Positions 9,644 to 19,731 of a stretch of 64,000 nucleotides of DNA are shown in pieces (positions within the stretch are counted from its first letter, which is position 1; each line of letters starts with the position of its first letter). Location: contig NC_016604.1 of the NCBI RefSeq assembly GCF_000230895.2, positions 2,108,001-2,172,000 of the forward strand. Reading direction: 5' to 3'. The DNA comes from Mycolicibacterium rhodesiae NBB3 (GTDB lineage: Bacteria > Actinomycetota > Actinomycetes > Mycobacteriales > Mycobacteriaceae). The translations under genes and the position numbers were made by a program. The notes under the pieces were generated by a model that saw only the letters and a program-made list of their open reading frames with translations, ran no database searches and was not told the origin of the DNA.

Positions 9644-10903
9644 TCAGGCGGTTTGCAGTTCGTACGACGATTCGCGGTGGAACGACGCGTCGATACCCTT
9701 TTCCTCGTCTTCGGGCGAGATGCGGATGCCCATCGTCTTCTTGATGGCGAAGGCGATGATGCCTGCGACGACGAACGAGTAGAGCATCACCGCGCCTGCC
9801 GCCACGGCCTGCCGCCACAGCTGGTCGAATCCGCCGCCGTAGAACAGCCCGTTGACGCCGTTGGGCATCGACTCGCTGGCCAGGAAGCCGATCAGCAGGG
9901 TGCCGACGACGCCACCGACGAGGTGGACGCCGACGACGTCGAGGGAGTCGTCATAGCCGAAGCGCTCCTTGAGGCCCACCGCGTACACGCAGATCGCACC
10001 CGCAATGGCGCCGAGAATGATCGCGCCGACTGGCGTGACCGCACCGCAGGCGGGAGTGATCGCGACGAGGCCGGTGATCGCGCCTGAGGCCGCACCGACG
10101 CCCGTGACGTGGCCGTCCTTGATCTTCTCGACGGCGATCCAGGCCAGGGTCGCGGCGCAGGTGGCGACGAAGGTGGTCACCATGACGATCGCGGCGGAGT
10201 TGCCCGCGGCCAGTGCGGAACCACCGTTGAAGGCATACCAACCGGCCCACAGGAGGCCTGCGCCGAGCAGCGTCAGCGGAACGTTGTGCGGCTTGCGCAG
10301 CTGACCCCAGCCCGCGGACTTGCCGAGCACGATCGCCACGGCGAGCGCGGCCGCGCCCGCGTTGATGTGAACGGCGGTGCCACCCGCGAAGTCAACGGCG
10401 TGCAGCTTGTTGGCGATCCATCCACCGACCGCGTTCTCGGTCACCACGCCGTCGAAGGCGAAAACCCAGTGTGCGACGGGGAAGTACACGAGCACGGCCC
10501 ACACGCCTGCGAAGACCATCCACGCGCTGAACTTCATCCGGTCTGCCACAGCGCCGGAGATCAGGGCAACGGTGATCGCGGCGAACAGTGCCTGGAATAG
10601 CGAAAACAGAGATATCGGAAGCCCGGCGATCGTGGTGTTCGATTCGAGCAGGTCCTTCATGCCGGCGAACTCGGTGATGTTGCCGAGGTACCCGCCGTAG
10701 GACGTGCCGAACGTCATCGAGAACCCGAACAGCACCCATAGCACCCCGACGAGCGCGGCTGCGCCGAAGGTCATCATCATCATGTTGGTCGAGCTCTTGA
10801 CGGACACCATGCCGCCGTAAAACAGAGCGAGCCCGGGAATCATCAGCGTGAGGCCGATGATGCAACACAGCATGAATGCTGTGGTTCCTGTATCTACGTC
10901 CAT
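9644..10903 (-). CDS. amt: ammonium transporter Amt
   Basis: This 419-aa polytopic membrane protein of the Amt/Mep/Rh family has about eleven hydrophobic helices. The pore twin histidines are visible at His179 (GGTAVHINAG) and His327 (VVGVHLVGG). The ATG at 10901-10903 is preceded by AGGAGA seven bases upstream; a GTG further upstream (10946-10948) would add 15 residues and falls inside the predicted GlnR site, so it is rejected. It is the first gene of the nitrogen operon. No glnK or glnD follows, unlike the classical amtB-glnK-glnD operon. Confidence 0.95.
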   Translation of the reverse strand: MDVDTGTTAFMLCCIIGLTLMIPGLALFYGGMVSVKSSTNMMMMTFGAAALVGVLWVLFGFSMTFGTSYGGYLGNITEFAGMKDLLESNTTIAGLPISLFSLFQALFAAITVALISGAVADRMKFSAWMVFAGVWAVLVYFPVAHWVFAFDGVVTENAVGGWIANKLHAVDFAGGTAVHINAGAAALAVAIVLGKSAGWGQLRKPHNVPLTLLGAGLLWAGWYAFNGGSALAAGNSAAIVMVTTFVATCAATLAWIAVEKIKDGHVTGVGAASGAITGLVAITPACGAVTPVGAIILGAIAGAICVYAVGLKERFGYDDSLDVVGVHLVGGVVGTLLIGFLASESMPNGVNGLFYGGGFDQLWRQAVAAGAVMLYSFVVAGIIAFAIKKTMGIRISPEDEEKGIDASFHRESSYELQTA

Positions 10904-10942
10904 ATATATGTCTCCTGAAGTGATGCGGCCCGCCACAGGGCC

Positions 10943-10978
10943 GTTCACTGCCAGTAACCGATGTTTCTGTTACGTGGA
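10943..10978 (-). promoter_or_regulatory. two tandem GlnR-like boxes upstream of amt
   Basis: Reading towards amt there are two sites of the actinobacterial GlnR form (AC-n9-AC; GTnAC-n6-GAAAC): TCCACGTAACAGAAAC (10963-10978) and GTTACTGGCAGTGAAC (10943-10958), offset by 20 bp, about two helical turns. They lie 40 to 75 bases upstream of the amt ATG. The match is by eye to the consensus; binding is inferred. Confidence 0.6.
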
Positions 10979-11034
10979 TCGCCTCGGAAGGTTGCCTGCG
11001 CGTTAATTGATTGCCGGTCGCTAGAGTTTTGGTG

Positions 11035-11487
11035 ATGAGGCTCAATCGACGGTGGTGGGTCGCGATCGCCATCGTGGTCATCGTCATGATTGCGCTGAGC
11101 CTGTCCAATTTCCTCAACCGGCCGTCGGAGGAGTGCAAGCCCGTCATTGCGCTGCTCGAATACAACAAGTCACAGGGCGACTTGATCGACTCGAAGGCAA
11201 CCGACGACGACCCAGCGGTGCCGACGCAGGCCGAGGAGACCGCTTACCAGCAGTGGGCCGACGGACTGGCGCAGCGTGCGCAGGAGATCAACGACCCGAA
11301 CCTGGCCGCCACAGCCATTCAGGTCGCCGACGCTGCGGCCAAGTTCGTCTCCATGCTGCCGCGGATGCGGGCCGAGTCCGAGAATCACGCTCCCGGCGCA
11401 CCCCCGCCGCCTTCGTTCTTCGAGATGACGCTGCTGAACAAGCGCATCACCGACGGGTTACAGCAGCTCTCCGACGCCTGCGACTGA
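11035..11487 (+). CDS. small single-pass membrane-anchored protein of unknown function
   Basis: This 150-aa protein begins MRLNRRWWVAIAIVVIVM, a basic N-terminus followed by one hydrophobic segment (about residues 7-24), then a soluble, mostly helical domain outside the membrane. Two cysteines (in EECKP and SDACD) flank the soluble part and could form a disulfide. I do not recognise the family. It is divergent from amt and precedes ask by 124 bases. An in-frame ATG 24 bases upstream is possible; the chosen start puts the positive charges directly before the membrane helix. Confidence 0.7.
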   Translation: MRLNRRWWVAIAIVVIVMIALSLSNFLNRPSEECKPVIALLEYNKSQGDLIDSKATDDDPAVPTQAEETAYQQWADGLAQRAQEINDPNLAATAIQVADAAAKFVSMLPRMRAESENHAPGAPPPPSFFEMTLLNKRITDGLQQLSDACD

Positions 11488-11611
11488 GCGTTCGATGGCC
11501 GGGTTCGGCGAGGCGATGACCGGCGGAGTAAATGAGATGCGCCAAACCCTTATCCTTGGTGGGACTGTGCTGCCCGAATAGCGCGGTCCCAACCACTTGA
11601 AAGGCACATCA

Positions 11612-12877
11612 GTGGCGCTCGTCGTCCAGAAGTACGGCGGATCCTCGGTTTCCGATGCCGAGCGGATCCGCCGCGTCGCTGAGCGCATCGTCGAGACCAA
11701 GAAGGCAGGTCACGACGTGGTCGTGGTCGTTTCGGCGATGGGCGACACCACCGACGACCTGCTCGACCTGGCACGTCAGGTTTCTCCCGCACCGCCCGCC
11801 CGCGAAATGGACATGCTGCTGACCTCGGGCGAGCGCATCTCCAATGCGCTGGTCGCGATGGCCATCGACTCGCTGGGGGCGCAGGCGCGGTCGTTCACCG
11901 GATCGCAGGCGGGTGTGATCACCACCGGCACCCACGGCAACGCCAAGATCATCGACGTCACCCCCGGCCGCTTGCAGGAAGCCCTCGACCAGGGCCTGAT
12001 CGTGCTGGTCGCCGGGTTTCAGGGCGTCAGCCAGGACAGCAAGGACGTCACCACACTGGGCCGCGGCGGATCCGACACCACCGCCGTCGCGCTGGCCGCG
12101 GCGCTGAACGCCGACGTATGCGAGATCTACACCGACGTGGACGGCATCTTCACCGCCGACCCCCGCATCGTGCCCAACGCCCGCCACCTCGACACCGTGA
12201 GTTTCGAGGAGATGCTCGAGCTCGCGGCGTGCGGCGCCAAGGTGCTGATGCTGCGATGCGTGGAATACGCGCGTCGCTACGACGTTCCGATTCACGTCCG
12301 GTCGTCGTACACGGACAAACCAGGCACTCTCGTCAAAGGATCGATGGAGGACATCGGAATGGAAGACGCCATCCTGACCGGAGTCGCGCACGACCGCAGC
12401 GAAGCCAAGGTCACCGTCGTCGCACTGCCCGACGTACCCGGCTACGCCGCCAAGGTGTTCCGTGCCGTCGCCGACGCCGACGTGAACATCGACATGGTGC
12501 TGCAGAACATCTCCAAGGTCGAGGACGGAAAGACCGACATCACCTTCACGTGCTCCCGTGAGAGCGGCCCCGGCGCGGTGGAGAAGCTGACCGCGCTGCA
12601 GGACGAGATCGGCTTCTCCAGAGTTCTTTACGACGACCACATCGGCAAGGTGTCGCTCGTCGGTGCGGGCATGCGCAGCCATCCGGGCGTGACCGCGACG
12701 TTCTGCGAGGCGCTCGCGGAGGTCGGCGTGAACATCGACCTCATCTCCACCTCCGAGATCCGAATCTCGGTGCTGGTCAAGGACACTGAGTTGGACAAGG
12801 CCGTCGTCGCGCTGCACGAGGCATTCGGCCTCGGCGGTGACGAGGAAGCCGTTGTGTATGCCGGAACGGGACGCTGA
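11612..12877 (+). CDS. ask: aspartokinase (alpha subunit; full length)
   Basis: This 421-aa enzyme catalyses the first step of the aspartate pathway (lysine, diaminopimelate, threonine, methionine). It starts [13 protein letters not shown] (GTG at 11612) with the kinase motif KYGGSS, has the amino-acid kinase fold to about residue 240, then two ACT domains (from about 265) that bind lysine/threonine. Length and start match mycobacterial and corynebacterial Ask. asd starts directly after the stop codon, forming the usual ask-asd operon. An internal start encodes the regulatory beta subunit. Confidence 0.97.
   Translation: MALVVQKYGGSSVSDAERIRRVAERIVETKKAGHDVVVVVSAMGDTTDDLLDLARQVSPAPPAREMDMLLTSGERISNALVAMAIDSLGAQARSFTGSQAGVITTGTHGNAKIIDVTPGRLQEALDQGLIVLVAGFQGVSQDSKDVTTLGRGGSDTTAVALAAALNADVCEIYTDVDGIFTADPRIVPNARHLDTVSFEEMLELAACGAKVLMLRCVEYARRYDVPIHVRSSYTDKPGTLVKGSMEDIGMEDAILTGVAHDRSEAKVTVVALPDVPGYAAKVFRAVADADVNIDMVLQNISKVEDGKTDITFTCSRESGPGAVEKLTALQDEIGFSRVLYDDHIGKVSLVGAGMRSHPGVTATFCEALAEVGVNIDLISTSEIRISVLVKDTELDKAVVALHEAFGLGGDEEAVVYAGTGR
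12359..12877 (+). CDS. aspartokinase beta subunit from internal in-frame start
   Basis: Within ask, the ATG at 12359 (Met250) is preceded by GGAGGAC about eight bases upstream and opens a 172-aa product containing just the two ACT domains. Codon 250 and 172 aa are exactly the values known for the beta subunit of C. glutamicum LysC. A second in-frame ATG at 12344, with AAAGGA upstream, is an alternative. The alpha2beta2 assembly is established for the family; use of this start here is inferred. Confidence 0.65.
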   Translation: MEDAILTGVAHDRSEAKVTVVALPDVPGYAAKVFRAVADADVNIDMVLQNISKVEDGKTDITFTCSRESGPGAVEKLTALQDEIGFSRVLYDDHIGKVSLVGAGMRSHPGVTATFCEALAEVGVNIDLISTSEIRISVLVKDTELDKAVVALHEAFGLGGDEEAVVYAGTGR

Positions 12878-13912
<1,035 letters not shown>

Positions 13913-13934
13913 TTTGCGTCGGGGTTCCCTAGAC

Positions 13935-15074
13935 ATGCGCTTCAGCGGGTATCTAGGGGGTATTCCCGCAGGGCTCTTCTCGGTACTTCTCTGCTGGAAT
14001 ACGGTTTCGGCGCCGGTCGTCCACGCCGACCCGCCTGCTCCCGCTCCCGATCCGATTCTGCATCCTCTGGCGCCGGGCCAGGTCATCCGCATCGCACCGA
14101 CGGCCGGAACGGGCACGCCGACAGGGGATTACGGCATCGGCGCCACCGACCTGTGCGAGTTCATGGAGTTCCCAAGCGGTATCCTGCAGGTCTGTGGCGA
14201 CAGCTTCGCCGGCCAAGCAGTCGGATTCGGTGGCTGGTACTCGCCGATCGCTTTGCACGTCGAGACCGACTCGATCGACGACCCGACGGGCGTGCGCTAC
14301 GACGGGGTGACGGGGATCGACCGGCCCCTGCTGGCCGACCCCACAGCGCCGGGAACCTCGCAGTTGCCCGCCGGAGTCGTGCAGATCAACCGCGAGAACT
14401 ACCTGATGGTCACGACAGTGCGTGAGCTCGACCCGATGACGTCCAGATTGGTGAAAGCCGATCCAGCGCAGGCCAACTGGCCGACCATACCGGGTTCCGA
14501 GCGTGACGCCGGCTACGAGAACTCCCGGCAGTCGCAGATCAGTGGTTACTACGATCCCGTCCCCAAGCCGGACTCCGAGAACGGCTGGGTCTACATCGTC
14601 GCCAACAACTTCGACCGGACCGGGCCCATGGTGCTGTACCGCGCGCAGCCCACGACGTTCACGGACCGCTCGACGTGGGAGGGCTGGTCGGCGGATGGCT
14701 GGGGTGGTTCGCCTACTCCGTTGTGGCCGGACATGACCGGCGAGATGAGCATCCGACAGATCGACGGCCAGACGGTGCTGTCGTATTTCAACGCCACCAC
14801 TTCCAACATGGAGGTGCGGGTCGCCAACGATCCGACGGGTCTCGGCGCTGCCCCGGTGACCACGGTCGTCGTCGCCACGGAATGGCCGGACCCGGTGGAA
14901 AGCCTTGGGCCGCCGGAGAACAACCGGCTGGCCCAGCCCTACGGCGGATACATCTCCCCGGGGTCCACGCTCGACGAACTGCGGGTGTTCGTCAGCCAGT
15001 GGAACACTGCCCCGCGCGGCGGAACGCCGTACCGGGTCATCCAGTTCGCGGTGAACCCGTTCAAGCCCTGGTAG
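13935..15074 (+). CDS. secreted DUF4185 (GH183-type) protein, probable endo-D-arabinanase
   Basis: This 379-aa exported protein has an N-terminal signal peptide (hydrophobic core about residues 8-28, cleavage probably near VVHADPP) and one DUF4185 domain filling the rest; typical stretches are GTGTPTGDYGIGATD, QISGYYDPV and YGGYISPGSTLDELRV. DUF4185 proteins were recently assigned to glycoside hydrolase family GH183, endo-acting on D-arabinan of mycobacterial arabinogalactan, and M. tuberculosis Rv3707c is the syntenic member (from memory). It follows asd by 22 bases. The likely role is remodelling its own cell-wall arabinan. Activity of this copy is inferred. Confidence 0.8.
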   Translation: MRFSGYLGGIPAGLFSVLLCWNTVSAPVVHADPPAPAPDPILHPLAPGQVIRIAPTAGTGTPTGDYGIGATDLCEFMEFPSGILQVCGDSFAGQAVGFGGWYSPIALHVETDSIDDPTGVRYDGVTGIDRPLLADPTAPGTSQLPAGVVQINRENYLMVTTVRELDPMTSRLVKADPAQANWPTIPGSERDAGYENSRQSQISGYYDPVPKPDSENGWVYIVANNFDRTGPMVLYRAQPTTFTDRSTWEGWSADGWGGSPTPLWPDMTGEMSIRQIDGQTVLSYFNATTSNMEVRVANDPTGLGAAPVTTVVVATEWPDPVESLGPPENNRLAQPYGGYISPGSTLDELRVFVSQWNTAPRGGTPYRVIQFAVNPFKPW

Positions 15075-15177
15075 CGGGTGTTCTTGCCGAACAGTAGACG
15101 TCCTTTAGGAAGTTCCAAGCCCAGGGCGGGATTGTCGAACGTGGCATCAATTCACTTGAAGGCTAGGAGGGCGACAC

Positions 15178-15390
15178 ATGGTTCGGAAGGTAGAGCAGCG
15201 CCGGGTCCGGGGCGCCCTGGACCGGTTCGGCCCGCCATTGCAAGGCGTCGGCAACGTGCGCAATGACGGGGACGGTGACTCTTCGGCTCGTCCGCAACCG
15301 GCACTGACGGTCAAGAGGCCATATGTGAAGGTCAGTAGCGGTCGTGGCAGCTCGACAATCTCACAGGTACGTTCCGCCGCTGCGGGATGA
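15178..15390 (+). CDS. small basic hypothetical protein
   Basis: This 70-aa ORF (MVRKVEQRRVRGALDRFG...) is preceded by a perfect AGGAGG seven bases before its ATG, the strongest ribosome site in the neighbourhood. The product is rich in Arg, Gly and Ser with no membrane segment or recognisable domain. Codon third positions are less biased than in the neighbours, so it could be a decayed or fortuitous ORF. It sits in a 840-bp stretch between the GH183 gene and katE that otherwise has only one weak ORF. Confidence 0.4.
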   Translation: MVRKVEQRRVRGALDRFGPPLQGVGNVRNDGDGDSSARPQPALTVKRPYVKVSSGRGSSTISQVRSAAAG

Positions 15391-15397
15391 GGGCGGA

Positions 15398-15763
15398 TTA
15401 AGCGCGAAGCGCCCTGCAAGACGCGACTACGCGCGTTGGGCCGAGCGACACGATGAACTCCACAAGGACGTCAACCAGCGCAGGGATGGCGTCGCACGCG
15501 ATGACCTCGTAACCGTGCGTGCTCAGCGTGGGGAGACACAGCAGTCCGGCCCTCGGCGAGAGCCCTGTTGCCTTCGAGTGGGATGCGTCCTCTTGACCCG
15601 ATGGGCCGTATGCCCACAGGAGCTCGCGGCCCAGCGTGTCGGCCGCCACCGCTCCACTGCCGCCACCACTGCTGCGGTTACTTTGGCTCGTACCCGAACT
15701 CTGACCGCCCCGGCTCGAAGAGCCGGGTGAGTTCGAGATCGCCGCGACGCGGCCCTTACTCAT
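15398..15763 (-). CDS. hypothetical Gly/Ser-rich protein
   Basis: This 121-aa minus-strand ORF starts at the ATG 15761-15763 with AAGGGAG six bases upstream. The N-terminal 40 residues are a Gly/Ser/Gln-rich low-complexity tract; the C-terminal half is more hydrophobic (GYEVIACDAIPALVDVLVEFIVSLG) and could form one helix pair. I do not recognise a family. Third-position GC is moderate. It is convergent with the small ORF before it and divergent from katE. Confidence 0.4.
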   Translation of the reverse strand: MSKGRVAAISNSPGSSSRGGQSSGTSQSNRSSGGGSGAVAADTLGRELLWAYGPSGQEDASHSKATGLSPRAGLLCLPTLSTHGYEVIACDAIPALVDVLVEFIVSLGPTRVVASCRALRA

Positions 15764-15914
15764 CCGCGCTCCCTTGACAGCTTTCGACGAGTACCCCGTT
15801 TCGGCCACGAGACACGTACTCGCGAACAAGGGTGCAAAGACGCATAACCCGATGGCGGTCGGGTATCACAACGCGGCCAGACCGCAAGTGATCACGCCAC
15901 CGTCAGGAGTACTC

Positions 15915-18026
15915 ATGCCGCCGCGTCGAAATCGCGACCAGACCGCCCCCAAGCCGACCAGCCCGACCGGCAAGACCGACGGTGAGGCTGCGGATTTCGA
16001 CCCGCGCGCCCAGTCAGGCACATATCTGACCACAGCGCAGGGTCTGCGCTTACCCGACACCGACCATTCGCTCAAAGCAGGTGACCGGGGTCCGTCGCTC
16101 CTCGAGGATTTTCATCTTCGCGAAAAGATCACCCATTTCGATCACGAGCGAATCCCCGAACGCGTCGTACACGCACGCGGTGCTGCGGCGCACGGCGTGT
16201 TCGAGGCGTACGGCAACGCCGCGTCGTTCACCAAGGCCGACTTCCTCGGTCGCAAAGGCAAGAAGACGGAAGTGTTCTGCCGATTCTCCACGGTGCTCGG
16301 GTCGCGCGGCTCCGCCGACACGGTGCGCGATACGCGCGGCTTCGCGGTCAAGTTCTACACCGACGAAGGCAATTTCGATTTGGTCGGCAACAACATTCCG
16401 GTGTTCTTCATCCAAGACGGCATCAAATTCCCTGACATCGTCCACGCCGCTAAACCGCATCCGGACCGCGAGATCCCGCAGGCGCAATCGGCGCACGACA
16501 CCTTCTGGGACTTCGTGTCGCTGCACACCGAAGCGACGCACCACGTGCTCTGGAATATGAGCGATCGAGGCATACCTCGGTCTTACCGGACCATGGAGGG
16601 CTTCGGCGTACACACCTTCCGTCTGGTCAACCGCAAAGGCAAGACGAGTCTGGTGAAGTTCCACTGGAAGCCGGTTGCCGGAGTTCACTCACTGGTGTGG
16701 GAGGAAGCGCAGATCGCGGCGGGCTGCGACCCGGACTTCCACCGGCGCGATATGGCCGACGGTATCGAGGCGGGTGCCTATCTCGAATACGAACTCGGCC
16801 TTCAGGTCATGCCCGACGACGGCTCCGATTCGTTCGAGGGCATCGATCTGCTCGATCCGACCAAAATGGTGCCCGAGGAAGTGGTCCCCGTGCAGCTGGT
16901 CGGGAAGCTCACGCTGAATCGCAATCCCACCAACTACTTCGCCGAGACAGAACAGGTCGCCTTTCACACCGGCAACCTGGTTCCCGGCATCGAACCGACA
17001 AATGACCCACTCATGCAGGCGAGGCTGTTCTCCTATCTGGACACTCAACTCACCAGGCTCGGCGGCCCCAATTTCACGCAGCTGCCGATCAACCGGCCGC
17101 ACTGTCCGGTGAACGACATGCTGCGAGATGGCATGCATCAGACGGCGATTCACACCGGCCAAGCACCATACCGGCCCAACAGCATCGACGACGGAGAGCC
17201 GTTCGTCGCGGACGCCGACGAGGGTGGCTACGTGCAGACGCCAAGGCATATCGAAGGTCCGGCCGTGCGCGCACAACCGGCGTCGTTCGACGACCACTTC
17301 ACCCAGGCGGCGATGTTCTACCGCAGCCTGAGTTACGTCGAGCAGGTTCACATCATCGAGGCGTTCACCTTTGAACTCGGGAAGTGCTACGAGCAGGCGA
17401 TCAAGGAACGCCAACTCGAGGTGCTGGCCAACGTGGATGCCGACCTGTGCAAGCAGGTCGCGATCGGGCTTGGCTTGCCCGCGCCGAAGGGTAAGCCACC
17501 GGCTGACACCCTCCCATCAGCCGCGCTGTCGCAGATCGTCGCCACCCCCGGGCCGATCGACGGCCGCAAGATCGGCATCATCGCGGGCGCCGACTCCGAC
17601 CTCGCGGGTGTCAACAAGCTGGTGCAGGCCATTCAGGGCCTGGGGGCGACGCCGTTGGTGACCGCGCCGATCGGTGGTGTGCTGAAGGCCGGCAGGCGCA
17701 GCGTCATCGTCGAGCGGACGCTGTTGACCGCGCGGTCCATCGAATACGACGCGCTGGTGGTCGCCGACGGTACGACACCGACCCGCGACATCAAGCTGGT
17801 CGTGATGCTCCAAGAGGCCTTTCGCCACTGCAAGCCCATTGCGGCGTGGGGTGACGGAACGGCGGCGCTGTCCGCCGCAGGCATCGAGCTCGATGCCGCC
17901 GGGGTTCTTGTCGCCGGCAGCGTGGACAAGAAGTTCATTGCTGCGCTGGCGGGCGCCGTTGGGCTACATCGGGTCTGGGACCGCACCGTCGACGTGATGG
18001 CGTCCGAGGTTGCCCCGGCGCGTTGA
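15915..18026 (+). CDS. katE: large-subunit catalase HPII (KatE-type, clade 2)
   Basis: This 703-aa monofunctional haem catalase has an N-terminal extension, the catalytic-His region FDHERIPERVVHARG, the proximal haem-Tyr motif RLFSYLDTQLTRLGG, and a C-terminal flavodoxin/DJ-1-like domain (about 550-703, KIGIIAGADSDLAGV) that marks the large clade 2 enzymes. The ATG at 15915 is preceded by AGGAG; the longer upstream reading has no ribosome site. A second, small-subunit catalase lies 2.5 kb downstream. GGGTAT at 15861-15866 could be a SigF-like -10, but I see no matching -35. Confidence 0.95.
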   Translation: MPPRRNRDQTAPKPTSPTGKTDGEAADFDPRAQSGTYLTTAQGLRLPDTDHSLKAGDRGPSLLEDFHLREKITHFDHERIPERVVHARGAAAHGVFEAYGNAASFTKADFLGRKGKKTEVFCRFSTVLGSRGSADTVRDTRGFAVKFYTDEGNFDLVGNNIPVFFIQDGIKFPDIVHAAKPHPDREIPQAQSAHDTFWDFVSLHTEATHHVLWNMSDRGIPRSYRTMEGFGVHTFRLVNRKGKTSLVKFHWKPVAGVHSLVWEEAQIAAGCDPDFHRRDMADGIEAGAYLEYELGLQVMPDDGSDSFEGIDLLDPTKMVPEEVVPVQLVGKLTLNRNPTNYFAETEQVAFHTGNLVPGIEPTNDPLMQARLFSYLDTQLTRLGGPNFTQLPINRPHCPVNDMLRDGMHQTAIHTGQAPYRPNSIDDGEPFVADADEGGYVQTPRHIEGPAVRAQPASFDDHFTQAAMFYRSLSYVEQVHIIEAFTFELGKCYEQAIKERQLEVLANVDADLCKQVAIGLGLPAPKGKPPADTLPSAALSQIVATPGPIDGRKIGIIAGADSDLAGVNKLVQAIQGLGATPLVTAPIGGVLKAGRRSVIVERTLLTARSIEYDALVVADGTTPTRDIKLVVMLQEAFRHCKPIAAWGDGTAALSAAGIELDAAGVLVAGSVDKKFIAALAGAVGLHRVWDRTVDVMASEVAPAR

Positions 18027-18035
18027 GTGATTCGG

Positions 18036-19559
18036 TCAGGGTCCCGCGGTGAGTGACTTCGTCGCGGGGCCCTCCAGCAGAGTGCCGTCGGGAGCGAAGC
18101 GCGAGCCGTGCAGCGGACACTCCCAGGCGCGATCGGCGTCATTCCAGCTGACGATGCCGCCGAGGTGGGGGCACACCGGAGAGACGACATGTGTTTCGCC
18201 GTCCACCACACACTTGGCCTGCAGGTGCCATGGCGGCCCGGTCACCACGCCCTCGCCCTCGCTCGGTGTGGCGCCGGACGCGGTGATCGGCGTTATCCAC
18301 CCCTTGGCCAGGTTGAAGCCCACTTCGAGGTTCGCCATCAGGGCGGTAGTCAGTCCAGAGGCTTCGTGCGGGCTCCAACTCGCGAACGCGCGACGCCAAT
18401 CCATCCGGCCGCCGAGTATCTCAGACGACAGCGCCAGCGCCGCTGCGACACCGTTGGACATGCCCCACTTGTCGAATCCCGTAGCGACGAAGATCTTTTC
18501 GAACTTGGGCAGCAGCGGGCCCACGTAAGGGAGTTCGTCGATCGGGTGGTAGTCCTGGGCAGACCAGAAATGAGTTTGGACGGCGCCCGGATAGTGCAAC
18601 GCAGTCCACTTCGTGAGTTCCTCGATGTCCGCGGCCACCGAGTCGGAGCGCCCGACGGTGTGCCCAGCGCCGCCGACGATGAGCTTCTCACCTGTCGAGC
18701 TGGGTGCATAACGCACCGACCGGGTAGGGGAGTCCACGGCGATGAACATCGGCCGGGTGATGTCGCCTGGCACGTCGAACGCCAGGCAGTACGAGCGCTG
18801 AGGCTTCACCCGCGCGAAAAATCCGCCGCGGTCCAGGATCGGGATGCCGGTGGCGAGTACGCACTGCTCTGCCTTCATCGAAAGCTGTTGCTGCTGAGAG
18901 TCTTCGGCGGACTCCGTCGGTTGCAGGCCGATCCGAAGCGGGTTCGTACCCGATATCGACGTGACCCGCACACCCTCCAACAGCCTGCCGCCATGGGTTT
19001 CGAGCTCGGTCACCAGGCTGTTGAGCACCGGCATGGGATCGACCTGCGCCTGGTCGCGCAGACGCACACCGCCGGCGAACGGAAACGGCGCATCGGCGTC
19101 TTCGACCCACTCGGCGCCGTCGAGTCCGGCTTCCCGTGCAGCTGCGAGTACACGCCGCGCGGTCGACACCCCATCAGCGTTCTGGGCGTAGGCGTGGTCG
19201 TCTTCGCGCTGAACGCTTATTCCGTGCTCCTCGCAGTACCGAAGCAGCCAGTCCCGACCTTCGGTGTTGCCGGTGACATACTCGCGCAATACTTCTCGCC
19301 CATGTTTGGCGTTGATACGCGACAGCTTGGTGCCCTGCAGCAGGCTGACCTTCCCGGTGGTGTTGCCAGTCGCTCCTGCCCCGACCCCGAATGCTTCGAC
19401 GACCGTCACCTGCTTGCCCGCCCGGGCAAGCAGCACAGCCGTTGTCAGGCCCGTGATACCGGCGCCGACGACCACCACGTCGGCGGAGTTCTGGGCACCA
19501 TCGACACCGCGCGTCGCAATGAGGGGTTCAGCCTGGTCGGCCAGCCATAGCGAGGTCAT
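18036..19559 (-). CDS. FAD-dependent oxidoreductase with C-terminal Rieske [2Fe-2S] domain
   Basis: This 507-aa two-domain enzyme has an N-terminal DAO-type FAD fold (DVVVVGAGITGLTTAVLLAR) and a C-terminal Rieske domain with CPHLGG and CPLHGSRF supplying the two Cys and two His ligands. This combination is common in Bacillus (YhfW type) and actinobacteria, but its substrate is not established. It lies between two catalases, converging tail-to-tail with katE (9 bases between stops), so a redox or peroxide-linked role is plausible. The start at 19557-19559 (MTSLWLADQAEP) has only a weak ribosome site; a start up to 42 bases upstream is possible. Confidence 0.88.
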   Translation of the reverse strand: MTSLWLADQAEPLIATRGVDGAQNSADVVVVGAGITGLTTAVLLARAGKQVTVVEAFGVGAGATGNTTGKVSLLQGTKLSRINAKHGREVLREYVTGNTEGRDWLLRYCEEHGISVQREDDHAYAQNADGVSTARRVLAAAREAGLDGAEWVEDADAPFPFAGGVRLRDQAQVDPMPVLNSLVTELETHGGRLLEGVRVTSISGTNPLRIGLQPTESAEDSQQQQLSMKAEQCVLATGIPILDRGGFFARVKPQRSYCLAFDVPGDITRPMFIAVDSPTRSVRYAPSSTGEKLIVGGAGHTVGRSDSVAADIEELTKWTALHYPGAVQTHFWSAQDYHPIDELPYVGPLLPKFEKIFVATGFDKWGMSNGVAAALALSSEILGGRMDWRRAFASWSPHEASGLTTALMANLEVGFNLAKGWITPITASGATPSEGEGVVTGPPWHLQAKCVVDGETHVVSPVCPHLGGIVSWNDADRAWECPLHGSRFAPDGTLLEGPATKSLTAGP

Positions 19560-19731
19560 GGCGCCTGAACTACCCGGCTCACCTGCGGTCAAACGTCGCA
19601 CCTTGCCTCCTGGACAGGAAAGCCTTCCCGTCGGAAGCGGATCATGGCTCCACGGCGATTACGACGGCGCTGCAACCTCGGGACTCTTTATCCAGCAACG
19701 CCGCACCCCGACCACATCCGAAGAAAATCCA

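Noticed and set aside
15861..15866. SigF promoter for katE
   Set aside because: GGGTAT is present but no GGTTT-like -35 at 15-17 bases.
18108..19550. 480-aa plus-strand open frame antisense to the Rieske-FAD gene
   Set aside because: Long only because high GC removes stop codons; the minus-strand frame carries clear FAD and Rieske motifs.
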